The notes below the pieces were generated by a model. That model saw only the letters and a program-made list of their open reading frames with translations, was not told where the DNA came from and searched no databases. Source: Misgurnus anguillicaudatus (Eukaryota > Chordata > Actinopteri > Cypriniformes > Cobitidae). From it: 64,000 nucleotides of DNA. A program made the position numbers and the translations under genes. Of this stretch, positions 27,660 through 54,691 are shown piece after piece (positions within the stretch are counted from its first letter, which is position 1; every line of letters begins with the position of its first letter). Location of the stretch: assembly GCF_027580225.2 (NCBI RefSeq), contig NW_027395284.1, forward strand, positions 4,195,263-4,259,262, given 5' to 3'.

Positions 27660-27960
27660 TCTCCCATGCATCGTGTTTTTCTACGCTGACAGATCACTTA
27701 CATCTAAAGTCTTGGTGTTCTTGTCCCAGCGCTCCGTCCCCGCTCTCATTAATGCCCGTGCTGGTGTGAGGGCCATATGGCAGCGTAAGACAAATAATGC
27801 CAACGTTCTGCCATCGCTTTTACTGACAGAAATGCAACCTACCGCAGTATTTTCCCCTTTCGCTGCCCCATTCAGCTTGCTCATCTCTCCTCACGCGTCC
27901 TTCAAAAACCCACCGCTGAGACGCTCGCTCACGTTCATGATGTTGTGAATGACTGACAAC
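27660..27960. promoter_or_regulatory. Candidate conserved non-coding island
   Basis: Balanced-GC non-repetitive block. Frames on both strands (27673-27948 plus, 27681-27884 minus) overlap and look accidental. Contains 'cgctgacagatcactt' (TGACAG core). Inference only. Confidence 0.25.
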
Positions 27961-27969
27961 AAGACACGT

Positions 27970-29690
27970 GGACTCAGTTTTCTGATCAGTTTAGTTTTGT
28001 TATTAATAAAAGTAATACTCTATATGAATACCGAAGACTGGTCTCGAGACCACTTTTTAAAGACCACAACTGATGGCACATCACAAATTTATTTTTTATG
28101 ATGAATTTTATGGAGTTTATTCAGGTTTGGCATATGATGTTGGCATTGTTTAAGCATTGTTTAAGTTTCTCCCAATGACAATTTTTCTAATTTTATTACT
28201 AAAAACACCTGCATTGTGTTAAGTGGATGGCAAGCCATGGAAAGACAGTTCAGAATAAAGTGTTAAGTTGATTTCAGCTCTTTAGTGTTTGTTCAATTTT
28301 ATTTGCTTAAAGACAAAGATAAATTCCCACATATCTGCAATGCCTTTGATTATTTTATCAACTTCTCTGATGGCACACACACACATTCCACATTTTATCA
28401 TAAGTGTTTTAATGCAGTGACTTGCACTGGTCTTGGTCTCGTCTCGGTCTCGGTCATGACTTGGTCTCGGTTTAGGTGGTCTTGACTACAACACTAATAT
28501 GAATGATATGACCTGAGAAATGTCAGTGAAATAGATGTCCTCACACATGTCTCTGAAGCATCTGCCTCTCAAAACAACAAAAACTGGGTCAAAAGAGCAA
28601 CCTGTGCCTTTTTAGCAAATCAGACACAAAGCGGGATGAGGTCAGAAATGTGCAACACTGTGTGTTATATTACTGATCTCACTAAAAACCTTTAAAACCC
28701 CCAAAAAATCCAAACAATTATCACTAATAAGCCCTCTTCACTACACTCCAACAATGTGTTTAGTTTTTGAAGTCATGTCTTTATCACTTACTTACTGTAG
28801 AAGATAAAGACTGAAAATGTTTCATGTTCATTTAACTTTGAATGAACTGTTGCCAGTAAACATAAATGTAAAATCTAGAGTAAGTTACTGGCAGCTAGTT
28901 GCCAGTAATACTATAATTTTTACAGATACTTTTTACAGTGTGTCATAAATGGTTATTAGGAACATTGAATTATTTGAAATTCATCTAATTTGTCTGCAAC
29001 AGCAAACACAAATGCAAAATCTGGATTTGAATTACTATATGTAATATTAATTATTTTTACAGTGTACTAGCAAAAGATTTTTTATAGACAACAGGGCTAT
29101 TTTTGATTAAAAAAATGCTGTAGTTATGGCATCCACCAGCAGGACCAGACTACTGAAACTAACCCAATGCCTCAAGGACTGTCCGTTTAGGATAGTTCAA
29201 TCAAGCTTTGCTAGTAGATTCCTAACTGTTCTGTACAACCTTTATAGGGGACATCTTTCATACTTTAATGTTTTTAAGATGATTAAGAAACTACTTTCAT
29301 CTAAAGACATTTTTAAAATGTGATCTTACAGTACATTATACAAATAAACCTGTCACATCCTAAAATCTGTTCAATTGTAGCACAGAATGTTTTTTGTTAT
29401 AACTTATCTTACAATAAGACTGACTTGATAAAGATCGACTTACCAAAATGTCCACACTTCCACAGAACATCAGCACCTTGGCACATTGTCTGCACCCTGC
29501 ATGGTAAAAACAAAAACATTATTAAGCTCCAGAACTGAAGGGGGCAGCAGAGAGATGAATGTTGTTTGTGTTAAGAAGTCTAATAAGAGTGTTTAATATA
29601 ATGAACATCTGTAGATGTTGTAGATCTGAGAGCACTGATCATGAAACTCATCATCATTTACATTTGTGTCTGTTCAAAACATATAGATAC
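27970..29690. other. Gene-free stretch with a dispersed repeat
   Basis: About 28800-28960 shares the family of the intronic repeat at 43790-44080 ('gaatgaactgttgccagtaa', 'gtaagttactg'). No exon recognised in the rest. Confidence 0.45.
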
Positions 29691-29694
29691 CTTA

Positions 29695-29886
29695 TAAGGG
29701 GCAGTTCACATTTCGCGTCTTTTGCATGCGCAAATATTTTATTTTGAATTTAGACGTGCGACAAGAGTGTCAAATAGAGAGCGGCGTGGTTGTGGCACAC
29801 ATGCAACATGCTCTTTTTCCAGGCGCTAGTTGAAAACGGTCGCAGTTTCCACACAGTTTTAGACGCGAAATGTGAACCACCCCTTA
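29695..29886. mobile_element. Foldback MITE (about 190 bp)
   Basis: Inverted ends: 'aaggggcagttcacatttcg' and 'cgaaatgtgaaccacccctt', with 'cgcgtctt' paired to 'agacgcg'. Non-coding. The flanks contain TTA-rich sequence and the exact target duplication is not clear. Confidence 0.8.
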
Positions 29887-30214
29887 AAGTTGAATTAAAT
29901 TATTAAAATGATTATTTACCTGATTTCAAATATTGTTTAAGGCTTAATATTTGGAATTATGTAAATAATAATGTAAATAATTTTAGTGACAGAAATCAAA
30001 TTAACATTCACAGCTGAAGATGAAAGGTCATGTTTCTGACGTGAACCTTTGAGAAGATGTTATTTTGACTTTGCCTCATTGAATTCAGTGCAAGCAGTTT
30101 TTTATTGGTTGTTTCTGCCCTCTTGTGATTCCTGAAGTGGATTTTGCTGGCACACAAAAGGCTAATCATTAAACAGTCATTTAGTCTTGTTCTTTTAAGT
30201 ATATGAATCAGCCG

Positions 30215-30450
30215 CCTCATTACTGTGAATGTGTAATTAGCTGATTAATAAACAGGGACGGGGGGCGACGCCGAAGGGAAACGCTCCTGAAGTAATTGTT
30301 TCTGAAGGGCCCATTAAAACATAAAGAAGCGTCTATTCATCCCAAATCATTACTTTACAAAACACTGCTCTCATCGCGGGCCGTTGATGTATAATGGCCT
30401 CTTCATGGCCGGCTCTTCTTATAATCAGCAAAGATCGGCAGATGTACACA
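30215..30450. promoter_or_regulatory. Candidate conserved non-coding island
   Basis: GC-richer unique block with 'gtgtaattagctgattaata' (homeodomain-like) at its left edge and 'tgtataatggcctcttcatg' at its right. No exon. Inference only. Confidence 0.28.
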
Positions 30451-30459
30451 AACCCACTA

Positions 30460-32825
30460 ACAGTTTGTTTACATTCAAAATAATTAAAATAATTTTTTTT
30501 AATGTTTTTATTGTTTATGCTTTTCAGATTATAGCAAAAAGACTTTATATACTTTATTTTACTTTAAGTTTTTCTTTAAAATATTGTATAAACTATATAT
30601 TTGTATATTTATCATATTTCTTTTCAGTAAGCCAAAATTTTCTGTGATTTGTTTTCCTGATTGTTTTATAAGTTCATTTTGACCTTTTGTTATGATTGGA
30701 CGTCTGTTTCTTCCAGTCATGTGCTCTTTTAAACTCTCTCAATGTGTAAACCCAAACGGCAGGCTTGTGTTTGAAAGAAATCTTGCAGTTAGTCATCATT
30801 CCCTCCAGAAATATCAATCAATTATCCTGCCGGCACAGGATTGGTATGGAGAGGAATTCATCTGGAAAGAGACACAAGCAGATCTAAGAGTCGTGAGAGA
30901 AAGGCTGTGAGCGCTGAATGCTGTAGACTTTAATCCTGAGAGACAGCCTGAAGCTGTGATGTCACTTTCACTTCAGCCTTTAGTTCCTCAATACTGCGCT
31001 CATCTCAAAATGACCTGAAACATAAATAAACTTCTGAAGTCATGACCATGGACAGGAAAGACTGGAAGCTTTTATTTCTTTTAGCTCACTGGTAAAGGAC
31101 AGCGCAAAGAGATTGAGGGTTTAATCCCACATTTAAAGACCAATAAATTATCAAATGTTTCCATGTTTGTATTCTGTAAACACAATTCGTGCTATTAACA
31201 ATTAAATTTTTTGTTAAAAAAAATACATATTTAATTGAGTTTGAGAGATTGCATTTGTAACAAAATATGCATGTTGCCGCTATACCTCAGAGAGGTATGA
31301 TGGATTGTAATTGCAACAATATAACATTTTTAACACAAATAAAGTGCTTATATTGTGAATACAGACTTTATTTAACATGTAAAATTTTATTAAATGGTGT
31401 TATGTTTATAACTTGCAGATTTTACATATTTTAATTAAAATGTCCCCATACTTATTAATATTTCCTAAATGTTCCCTAATCTTAAAATCATCATGATGGC
31501 AGCCTCTATTTCAGAAAAGACTGGATTTAGGATCATTTGTCTGTGATGTTATTGTCTTACTTCAAATACTGATAACACCACAGTGGATGTTTCACCAATG
31601 TTTTTTTTTTAAATATTTAAAATTAAACATGTTATTAAGCTTAAATTTTAATGGATATAGCAAATTAAACTAATGTTAAATGCATAACAATACATTTTAT
31701 TAAAAGAAAACAAACAAGCATATTTATAATTTCTGCCTCTCATTTGCCACCCAAATTGAAGAATGACCCAAAAATTTGCCAAAATAACTTGCGAGATACT
31801 CCATCATGTTATTAAAGTTAACACAGGTGTTTAAAGTGTTTCTTTTACATGTTCTAAGCGTATACACATCCTCTATTCTTGGACTTGGGTTAGACGTCTA
31901 TTGGACTTTCACTGACAGACCAAATTTTGCTTTATTTTAGCCAAAACTGCTTGCTGGGAAAGTCTAATAAATGTATATTTAAGGAGAATCCTGATCTTGT
32001 TTGAATTGTTGAAACTAAAGAAGAAATAATACAAAGCAAAGTCTTTAACCCATTTAACCGATGGAAATGCTAATGCAATCAAGTCTGATAATCAGTGACC
32101 ATTTATCTTAAGTAGGAGATAACAGTTCAGTCATTATTTATTACTTTCTACCATATACAGTTTAAGTGCCTATATTAAAAAAAAAAAAGAATACAAATAT
32201 TTTAAGAAGAGTGTTGCATGTCAAGAAATAAAATCCTAATATTATGAGAAAGTAAACTGTTGTATGTGAATGTGGCCAAGATTAAGATTTGCATTTTTTT
32301 CGAAAGCTTTATTCCTTTATTGTCCAATGCCACCTGCCATCTAGTTAAGCAATGTTATAAACTCTGTTAGTCAAAATTTATTTGCAAACAAGTTATTATT
32401 AAAAATAAACGTTGACATCAGAACTGAGGATGGTGCATGAGTATATGAAAGCGTCTCATTAACACAACAGAAGCTGTGTGTGTTTCTGTGGCATCCAGTG
32501 GCTTCACTGCATGTTCAAATATTCACACATGAAAGTTGACTTCAGTCAAATGCATAAAAGGACTTTTAATTGTCAGTCATAAGATCATCTGGACCTCAGT
32601 GCACTGTTATGATATAAAAGCAGTTTGGTGAGATTGAATTTGTTTGTCAAACAGTCAGTGTATGGAGGTGGATCATTTCTGTAACAAACTTTATCTCATA
32701 TCAGTCAGACCTGCGTGCTGTCATAATACTGTCGAGAAGGAGGAGAATTTTAAGCCATCTTCATGTTGTTTATAATCACAAATCATAGTGATCACAAACC
32801 AAAACATATGTGACCTGGTTATTAC
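30460..32825. other. Gene-free AT-rich stretch
   Basis: No exon. Near 31083-31140 a short sequence ('ttttagctcactggtaaagg' followed by 'gagggtttaatccc') resembles the A and B boxes of a decayed tRNA-derived SINE. The rest is AT-rich and featureless. Confidence 0.45.
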
Positions 32826-32831
32826 ACTTAA

Positions 32832-33226
32832 AGCGTAACTAAACCCCTGGTCAGAGAATGACTCCACCCACTGGCAATATTTGAAAAATGCAAGAAAAGT
32901 AGGCAGATCCCAACAGAGATAGAGGGGACGAACTAAGCTTGTACCAAGTGTGTGGTGAGATCGTAACAAGGGCGTGGTAAGCTTGAACCTGCTTACGTCA
33001 CGAGTCATTTTTTGGACCCAACATCCAATAGGAAAATTCAACTGCAGTAGCCACCGTTCAACCTGAAGAGGGCAGCACTCAGACTTGTTTACACCATATA
33101 TTGTAGTATTGAAACACTTTATATCCAAATGTCAAAAAACTTACTTAAATCAATGAACAGCACTAATAAACCATCATTCTTACACATCAGTAACTAAAAA
33201 AAGTTGGATTAGGGTTTAGTTACTCT
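32832..33226. mobile_element. TTAA-flanked foldback element (395 bp)
   Basis: Termini 'agcgtaactaaacccc' and 'gggtttagttactct' are inverted and lie directly between TTAA at 32828-32831 and 33227-33230. The long minus-strand frame inside is not similar to any transposase and is treated as chance. Confidence 0.88.
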
Positions 33227-33730
33227 TTAAGTAACACTTACAACCCCAAATTCACATATTTGAACTGCCACAAAATGGTCTATTTGTAAATAACAGCATG
33301 TGGGTTGGAAATGACATGAAGATGAGTAGATACATGGTACTGTAATTTAATTTCAGTAAATTACCATAAAATTAACTAGAATGAATTTACCAGTAAATAC
33401 AAAAATCTGCTGTGACGTTCAGTCTTTTTACCAATAATATATCATTCACACATCAGTACCAAATTATCAGTAGCATTACAAAAATAAAAAAAATTGTGGT
33501 AGAAGTGTAGTAACCATGTTTTCTTTTGTCAAAAACATGGTTATTTTGTGGTTACCATGGTATTACTATAGTAACCATGTTTTTTAACTGTAGTAAACCC
33601 CGGTTAAATTTCGTAAGGGTAAACTCGGCGAGAAACTGCTGCGCAGCGAGTTCAGTGTTGGATTTGTAAACAAAGGCGGGTTATGACTTTCATACCCAAA
33701 ATCCGTATTTTGTTGTTTTCACTTCTGTGG

Positions 33731-34230
33731 NNNNNNNNNNNNNNNNNNNNNNNNNNNNNNNNNNNNNNNNNNNNNNNNNNNNNNNNNNNNNNNNNNNNNN
33801 NNNNNNNNNNNNNNNNNNNNNNNNNNNNNNNNNNNNNNNNNNNNNNNNNNNNNNNNNNNNNNNNNNNNNNNNNNNNNNNNNNNNNNNNNNNNNNNNNNNN
33901 NNNNNNNNNNNNNNNNNNNNNNNNNNNNNNNNNNNNNNNNNNNNNNNNNNNNNNNNNNNNNNNNNNNNNNNNNNNNNNNNNNNNNNNNNNNNNNNNNNNN
34001 NNNNNNNNNNNNNNNNNNNNNNNNNNNNNNNNNNNNNNNNNNNNNNNNNNNNNNNNNNNNNNNNNNNNNNNNNNNNNNNNNNNNNNNNNNNNNNNNNNNN
34101 NNNNNNNNNNNNNNNNNNNNNNNNNNNNNNNNNNNNNNNNNNNNNNNNNNNNNNNNNNNNNNNNNNNNNNNNNNNNNNNNNNNNNNNNNNNNNNNNNNNN
34201 NNNNNNNNNNNNNNNNNNNNNNNNNNNNNN
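33731..34230. other. Assembly gap, exactly 500 N
   Basis: N run from 33731 to 34230. A round 500 is a placeholder size, so the true distance, and even whether the two flanking contigs are adjacent, is unknown. Any frame running through it is meaningless. Confidence 0.99.
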
Positions 34231-34756
34231 GACACATCATTTTCCAAATTTTTCTTCATTATTATTATACATGAATATTCAGTAAATATTTTTTCTGTCA
34301 TCTAAAGTAGTCTAGCAAAACATCCATTTATTTTTATCATAATATTTTTGTGTTAATTTGATTAAATTACAACATAACGCATGTTCAAACACAGCCGGAC
34401 ACATTGCGGTAATGAGAATTTCAGCAGAAATGAGATAAAATTTCCAATTATAAATTCTTATGTTGAAATCACAAATTGTGCAAGGTAGAACACAGTATTG
34501 TGTTAATTCTGATGCTTTTTAATGTTACTATATTACACATTTTAAAGCTAAAATCATTAGTGCCGTGGTGTTTCAATGGTTTCGTGAGAATCACCCAGAT
34601 TCACTTTATATTCATTTATATTTATATAAACATTTTAATTCAAAGACACTTACTAACACAATGAGCTACAGGAACACATTTAAATAATTTATAAATATAC
34701 ATACAGTTTTGTCTGCTTGACCTTTCATGCAGCCATGACATGTTGTGTATTTTCAG

Positions 34757-48694
<13,938 letters not shown>

Positions 48695-49306
48695 ACATTT
48701 TAAGTTATTATCATTTATGTGGCATCATGAATTTTCTATGAATTTTCTGCCCTTGTTCAAGTTCACCTGCTTGACAGTCTATAAACAGGTAGTGTTGGTT
48801 GTTTTGAAAGATGTTTTTTTCAAAGAAAGTGATCACATTGAGAAATAACAATGTTTATTTCTTTATAGTCTGATCTTTGCTATGCTATTTCTGTTCCACT
48901 AAGTGGTAAAATGCATAGAAATGAACAACTGTCACAATAGTGCTGAACTTTGTGTATTTTTTCGAATGGGCAGTTTGATTCAGGAAGTGATTCTGAAGAT
49001 ATCAGACATCCTGCATAGAAGTGATCACACTTCAGTTCTGTAAACATGACAGCTGAGTGAGATGGAAATAATACAGACAAATGTCGTCTTTTGTAATCTG
49101 GAGCCACCGAAGGAAAGCGTTTTTTCATGTACTTGTGGTAGAGCGATGGTTTAAACTGCACATGTAAAAGTGAAATGGCTGACAGCTGTTATTTTATGTT
49201 CACTGGACACATTATTTGTTTTGAAATGAAGCGTTATGACTTGTTTACAAGAGAAGTTTTAAAGAGGAATCCTGTATACATATAACATAAATTGATACCT
49301 GCACAT

Positions 49307-49312
49307 AATAAA
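49307..49312 (+). terminator. Possible cacna1s polyadenylation signal (AATAAA)
   Basis: First canonical AATAAA after the cacna1s stop, 613 bp downstream. A second lies at 50191-50196 and could define a longer 3' UTR. Confidence 0.5.
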
Positions 49313-49725
49313 ATAGTTTTTTAATGATGTATGCTATTGAAAAATTTATACACAGGGAAAGGGTTAAAGCAAGCACATGCAAAGCACTGCATTTGTATTT
49401 TACTTTACATTTACACATTTAGCAGTTTTGATCCTCATTTTATTGAAAGCAACGAGGAAAGAAGGTCTGATATGAATCTTTAAAATGTGGCATTTCATTT
49501 GTTAATTGAGCTCATTTACATGTTTTTGATTTAGGAGATTTTACATTCTTGAAAAGAAGCCTTAATGTTCACTGAATTCCTAAAGAAATGCACACTGGGT
49601 AGCATATGGAAAAAGTTCTGTTTTGTCTGGAATATGCAAAGGGTTAACGTTTGTTTCTATTCAAGTATTTCTTTCATTAGCCTTTTGGTTTTATTGAATG
49701 CCGAGATTATGGGAATGGGATCAGG

Positions 49726-49810
49726 ACCGTGACGCAGGCCGGATTCGAACCTGTGTCCCCGTAAGCTGCTTTTTTACTTTTTGCACGCTTGCGCTACCCA
49801 CTGTGCTGAC
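49726..49810 (-). mobile_element. tRNA-derived SINE fragment
   Basis: On the minus strand, 'cagcacagtgggtagcgc' resembles an A box and 'caggttcgaatccggcc' is a near-perfect B box (GGTTCGAATCC). Intervening T-rich sequence is expanded. It is not a functional tRNA: no acceptor pairing is evident. Confidence 0.6.
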
Positions 49811-50738
49811 TTTATTTTATTTTAAATTATAAGAGCCTAGAAGAGTTTTTGGCACATTTGTTGTAGAAAATATGTGATGCTTGCTTTGACCTGTCATTGT
49901 AATGCACATTGCAGTAATGGATATTGTATAGGCACATCCTAAATACAGTTAGTACAGGTGCTTTTTTAGTAACCAAAGTCCTCTCACTTCAGATTTGGAC
50001 TTCATTAACTGCATCGTACACATTTTAAAGTATATTTTAATAAAAAACTTGACTATTAACTGTAATACCATGGACTGAAGTCTTAAAGCTGAATGTTTTT
50101 CTGTGTTAAATCTGATCCGTGTTTGATTTTCATTGCATACACACAACTTACACTTAAGTCATTGTGTGTTTTAACTGAGGTTAAGATTTAAATAAACAGA
50201 GACAATTTACTGTTTAGTTGTTTTATTCACTCAAAGTATCATTAACAGGAAAATATGCTAATTAAGTTAAACAACTATTTAAAAAAAAAAAAATCAATCA
50301 TACACTATTGTTTGGCATGTATCTGTACTATAACTGGACTAGATCATAATATTAAATTTGGTACAGGTCATCAGTGTTACCTATTGGGGGAACAGATGCC
50401 CGCCATTAATATTAAGCTTGACATTATGTTTGCCTGTGAGTATATGACAGCTGAAAAGCAGCTGTAAATAGCAAAGAGCGAAAGCTTGTATTTCTAATCT
50501 TTGCTCTAGATCAGATGGAGTGATGAGCTTTCTATAAACACTGCAGCTGAACTTCATACTGTACTCTGGATAGGGTAACATGAGAACAGCTCACGATTCT
50601 ATTAATACTTCAACATGCTATATAGCTCAAGCCTCTTATGGTGTTAAACTAAATACATAAAAGGGAGATAAGAGTAAGGTGTGTTTTTACAAATGTAAAT
50701 ATTGTAATATAGACATCATACATTTACAAGAAAACTTC

Positions 50739-50744
50739 TTTATT
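50739..50744 (-). terminator. Possible taf10 polyadenylation signal
   Basis: TTTATT on the plus strand (AATAAA on minus), 325 bp past the taf10 stop. Convergent with the cacna1s end. Confidence 0.45.
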
Positions 50745-51068
50745 CACTGTAAAACTAAGAGAAATACATAGCAATTATTTTTTATAGTCATTCAAGGTGT
50801 CAACAGAATAAGATAAGCAGTATTTCCAAACATTGGACAATGACAAAATATGGTCATTAATTACAAGCTACTTATTTCGTAGGGAATTTTTGCTGATTTG
50901 AACAAATTTCACATATAATGTGTAATGAAACAACTCAAGCTGGCAAATTTTCAAACTTACAAAAAATGCCTTAAGGTCCTGTTGGCCAATGGTGAAAAAT
51001 TACATCTTCAGAGCTCTGATGTGACAAACAGCACATTTTAATCAGTCCATTTTTGTGACGCATCCTCC

Positions 51069-53692
51069 TCATATGAAGTAGTGAGGTTTCTTAACATTTA
51101 TGCCATATTCTGTCAAGGCCGGAGTCAAATCTTCCATTGTCAGTGTGTACTTTTTGTCCTTGAATTAGATGAGATTAGATTTATCTCAAAAGTGAATTAG
51201 AGATTTACACCACACAAAATTGCAATTTTGTTACAATATGTAAATTTTTGTTTGCTGAATTGAATATATAAAAATTAATCAAACCTTAGCTTTGTTCCTA
51301 GAACTGCCAGAGGCTGTTCCCTTCATTTTGCAATGCTGCAGTGCGTCATTCGCAATGTCCGAGATGAACTTCTGGGATGCCAGGGAGATGAGGCGGATTC
51401 TGTTGAAGATGTCGTCATTTTATAAATAAGTTTATGAGTCAAAACACTTTTATGTCACAAGAACTAGAAGCAAATGAAGAGTTTGGTGTCAAAACGCGAT
51501 AAACGCCTTTTTTATTAGTTACCACCAAAATCAGTATTGTATCTGATCAGTATTAAAAAGTAAATTCTTAATTTTACGCAAAATCTGATATCTGCCATGT
51601 TATTCTGTCATCTTTCCTTCCTTTTTTCCAAACTGCGACAAACGGCAGTCCTCCTTATCTGCAGAATGCAATAAATCCGCTCAACCAATCACAGCGCACA
51701 GTTCACGCATTGTAAACAATAAGGGCGGCGCTTTGAATACACAAAATCCTAGTTTTCCTCATCTACTTTGTACTTCGTGATCAACAAACAAACTAGTAAT
51801 TTTGATGGCATTGATAAACCTGTGGTGGTTTTCTGTGGCAGGGAAGAAATGTAAGCCATCAAAATTCCGAGAGGCACTCGGGCGAAGGAAAAATGCTGGC
51901 TCTTGCTTGTTCTCACACGACAGCATCAAGCTTCTGTCATGCTAACACATTGACTCCAGCAGATCTTATGAAAAACGTTCCATTATTTTACGCTAAGTAA
52001 ACAAATATCGAGCAGAACCAAAACACTTTACAGCTGATCGCTGTCATAAAAGTTCAGCGAAGATGTCCCAAGGATGACAGCAGCAATGACAATGTTCTTA
52101 TTATGATAATAAGTGTTTTTTATTAATGCCATTAATGTTTATTTTTTTCAATCAGTGTATACCACTAGTCAACTAAATGAATATAACATGGCAAAGATGA
52201 ATGCACATTTATATATTGATTCAATAGATTTATAGCATTTAAAAAAAAAAACTTTATTGCATTTTGCGGAAAAAATTATTTGTTTTTATAATAAATCTTT
52301 GAAAATAAAATTATGGATTTAAATTTTAAATGTTATTATAACCTAAAGATGCTATGTGAAAGTTTGTAACAGAAAATAGGGGATTTCATCTTGTCACTTT
52401 CTTGGTATAGAAAACACATTTTACCGAATTAGTCAAAATGGATTTATTGCGTTTTGAAACCAAACTCTTTAAATATTTGTGCAAATAATTCTTCTTCAAA
52501 CTCCGCATTAACAACAACTTTATTATTATTATTAAATTGCTATTTCATTGAAACTGTTCCAGCAAAACCTGGCACCCTTGATATGGTCTTTACCATCTAC
52601 ACCAGGGGTGTCCAAAGTCGGTCCTGGAGGGCCTGTGTCCTGCAGAGTTTAGCTAAAACTTCCCTCACCACACCTGCCTCAAAGTATCTAATCTGCCTAG
52701 TAAGACCTTGATTAGCTGGATCAGGTGTGTTTGATTAGGGTTGAAATAAAACTCTGCAGAGACACCGGCCCTCCAGGAGCAGGATTGGACATCCCTGATC
52801 TACACAGATAAGTGGCTGGAGAGAACATTGTTCAACTCACATTCTTGGATCTGATGCTTCAAAACCAGCTCGGTTGAGGTAGTATCCTGTGACTGCATCT
52901 GGGATCTAAAACAAAGACATGCTGTTAACCGCAATTCACAAAACTTACAGTTATGAATTTCTCCCCAAAGTTACTTAAAGCACATTCAGTGTATACATTT
53001 TTATCAGTATGATATACTTAAAATATGGGATCATGTCAGAACTCACTGTAGGGGTGTAGTCTTCCAACTGCATCAGGAAGTCAGCCAGGGGTGTAGTTGA
53101 GATAACGGGTTTTACATCGCCATTGGCGATCCCTGTGGGCACATACACCCCGTTAGACACAGCGGAGTCCGATGATGGGGTTGCCATGGCAGCCGACGTG
53201 GGAACTGTAAGACAGAAAAACGACAGATGTTCGCAAACAGGCTGAGTATTTATTATTATTATTATTTAATGACATAATGAAATAGTAGCAACTACATTCA
53301 CAGAGAAAAAGAACGTGAAAAAACAAGAGAGACATTTATGATATCAATACATTTACAATTAAGAGTCAGAAAGAAAAGCACTAACGTTACTTAACAACAA
53401 CAAGATGCTGAATCTCCAAACATACACCAACTTTGTGAATTAATTCATACAGTAACGTTACCAAGTTTAATGATTTATCGTATAGTAAATTTGACTATGC
53501 ATCCGTCTGGCTACAGGCAGCGTCATACAATAAAACAGTCGCATAGAATAGATGATTTCACACACCGTTCGTGCTGCCGACGGCAGGGATGCTGCTGGCG
53601 TTTGTGGATGTGCTGTTCGCGACACAGTTGCTGCTGGAGATGGATGTGGCTGCTGCTGCTGTCTGTCCTGTTTGCGGAAGATCCACGTTCAT
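51069..53692 (-). CDS. taf10: TAF10, TFIID/SAGA histone-fold subunit (complete, 5 exons)
   Basis: Nuclear subunit shared by TFIID and SAGA; its histone fold pairs with TAF3, TAF8 or SUPT7L. Coding exons on minus: 53566-53692, 53047-53204, 52841-52905, 51285-51399 and 51069-51158. Phases join without a break and all introns are GT-AG. The N-terminus is low-complexity Ala/Ser/Thr, starting [10 protein letters not shown]. Then come [68 protein letters not shown], and [14 protein letters not shown] ending KKPHYFI, against HYFT in mammals. The start at 53692 is the first ATG of the exon and gives the expected short N-terminal tail; a second in-frame Met lies in exon 2 at 53187. The gene is convergent with cacna1s. 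Confidence 0.97.
52603..52797. mobile_element. Short hAT-type MITE (195 bp) in taf10 intron 3
   Basis: Ends 'caggggtgtccaaagtcg' and 'ttggacatccctg' are inverted, with the 8-bp duplication 'atctacac' at 52595-52602 and 52798-52805. Common fish family. A diverged copy is probable at 765-895. Confidence 0.93.
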
Positions 53693-53895
53693 CTTTGTAG
53701 ATTAGCTGCAGTGTTTCAATTAAGCGGGTTTAAGGATCAAATTATGCGCCGTTTAAACTCAATGTTTAAATGTTTACGTAAATGATGAGTGGCGCGATCT
53801 TTTAAGCATTTAAAGTAGCGACTTAGCAATAATTCAAATGCAGGACAAAATATTTACGAAGGAAAGCGCGTCACGTGATGTGTTCACTTCCGTGT
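53693..53895 (-). promoter_or_regulatory. taf10 promoter region
   Basis: Sequence just upstream of the taf10 start contains an E-box CACGTG at 53873-53878 and an ETS-type ACTTCCG at 53886-53892, both typical of housekeeping promoters. No TATA box. A hAT element begins 20 bp beyond, at 53912. Confidence 0.5.
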
Positions 53896-53911
53896 GCAAC
53901 GTGCAATACTG

Positions 53912-54691
53912 TAGTGATGTTAGGTTCTTGAACGAATCGTTCTTTTGAGCCGGTTCTCAGGAAGTAACCGGTCGAGCCGGTTCGCAAATCGAACTGAATC
54001 GAACTTTAGTTTTGGGCATAGGTTCCGGGTTGATGACGCAGGACGCACAGCCGAAATGGCACGTCGGACTCATAGAACCGAACGGAGTTTGTCGATGATT
54101 GCCGAGGCGAGAATTGCCGACGATACTGCGTGTGAATCACCGAGGATTTGAACGAGCCTGATGCGCGAAGTTTTTTGTTTTATTAGTTTCTTGATATGCT
54201 TGTTTTATTGGTTTTGATACGGTTTATTTTGCATGCAAATCATTTTGTAGTTGTTTAAGGAAGACCAATGAGTTTAACACACAAGTTTATTTATTATTTA
54301 TACTTACACACATCCGCAATTGTGCATCAGTGTCTTTTAGAAATCTTATTCAAGTTGTAGGCTTGTCAAAACTGGTCAGTTATATCTGGCATTTACTATT
54401 TATTTATTATTTATGATCCGCGATTTAAACTGTGACCACAAACATTACTAACTTGTGAATGCAAGGCAATAAATCACCTATGCCTTCACAAAAACAACTT
54501 TTTATTTAAATGTTTTAATGTGTTGACACAAACGACTTTATTTGAATGTTTCATTGATACAATAAATGCGTATAGTAATGTAATTTCTTGATGACGTCAG
54601 GAACCGGTGAATCGGCTTTTGAACCGGTTCAATGAGCCGAACTGTCCGAAAAGAGCCGGTTCGCAAAAATGAATCGGACTTTGCATCACTA
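53912..54691. mobile_element. Non-autonomous hAT element (780 bp)
   Basis: Ends 'tagtgatg' and 'catcacta', with a perfect 8-bp duplication 'caatactg' at 53904-53911 and 54692-54699. Subterminal GC-rich blocks ('gagccggttc', 'gaaccggttc') pair in inverse orientation. No transposase frame. The perfect duplication suggests a fairly recent insertion. Confidence 0.95.

Larger units (their letters stand above)
48695..50215 (+). other. cacna1s: Probable cacna1s 3' UTR and flank
   Basis: No further exon. AATAAA at 49307 and 50191 are the candidate ends. A tRNA-like fragment sits inside at 49726-49810. Confidence 0.5.

Noticed and set aside
32721..33128. 135-codon minus-strand frame
   Set aside because: It spans the boundary and interior of the TTAA foldback element at 32832-33226 and has no transposase or host-protein signature.
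33683..34305. Frames of 170-203 codons
   Set aside because: They run through the 500-N gap and contain almost only unknown residues.
49726..49810. Possible tRNA gene on the minus strand
   Set aside because: B box is good, but the spacing is expanded by a T-rich insertion and no acceptor-stem pairing is visible. It fits a SINE fragment.
53945..54151. 68-codon plus-strand frame beside taf10
   Set aside because: It lies wholly inside the non-autonomous hAT element and comes from its subterminal repeats.
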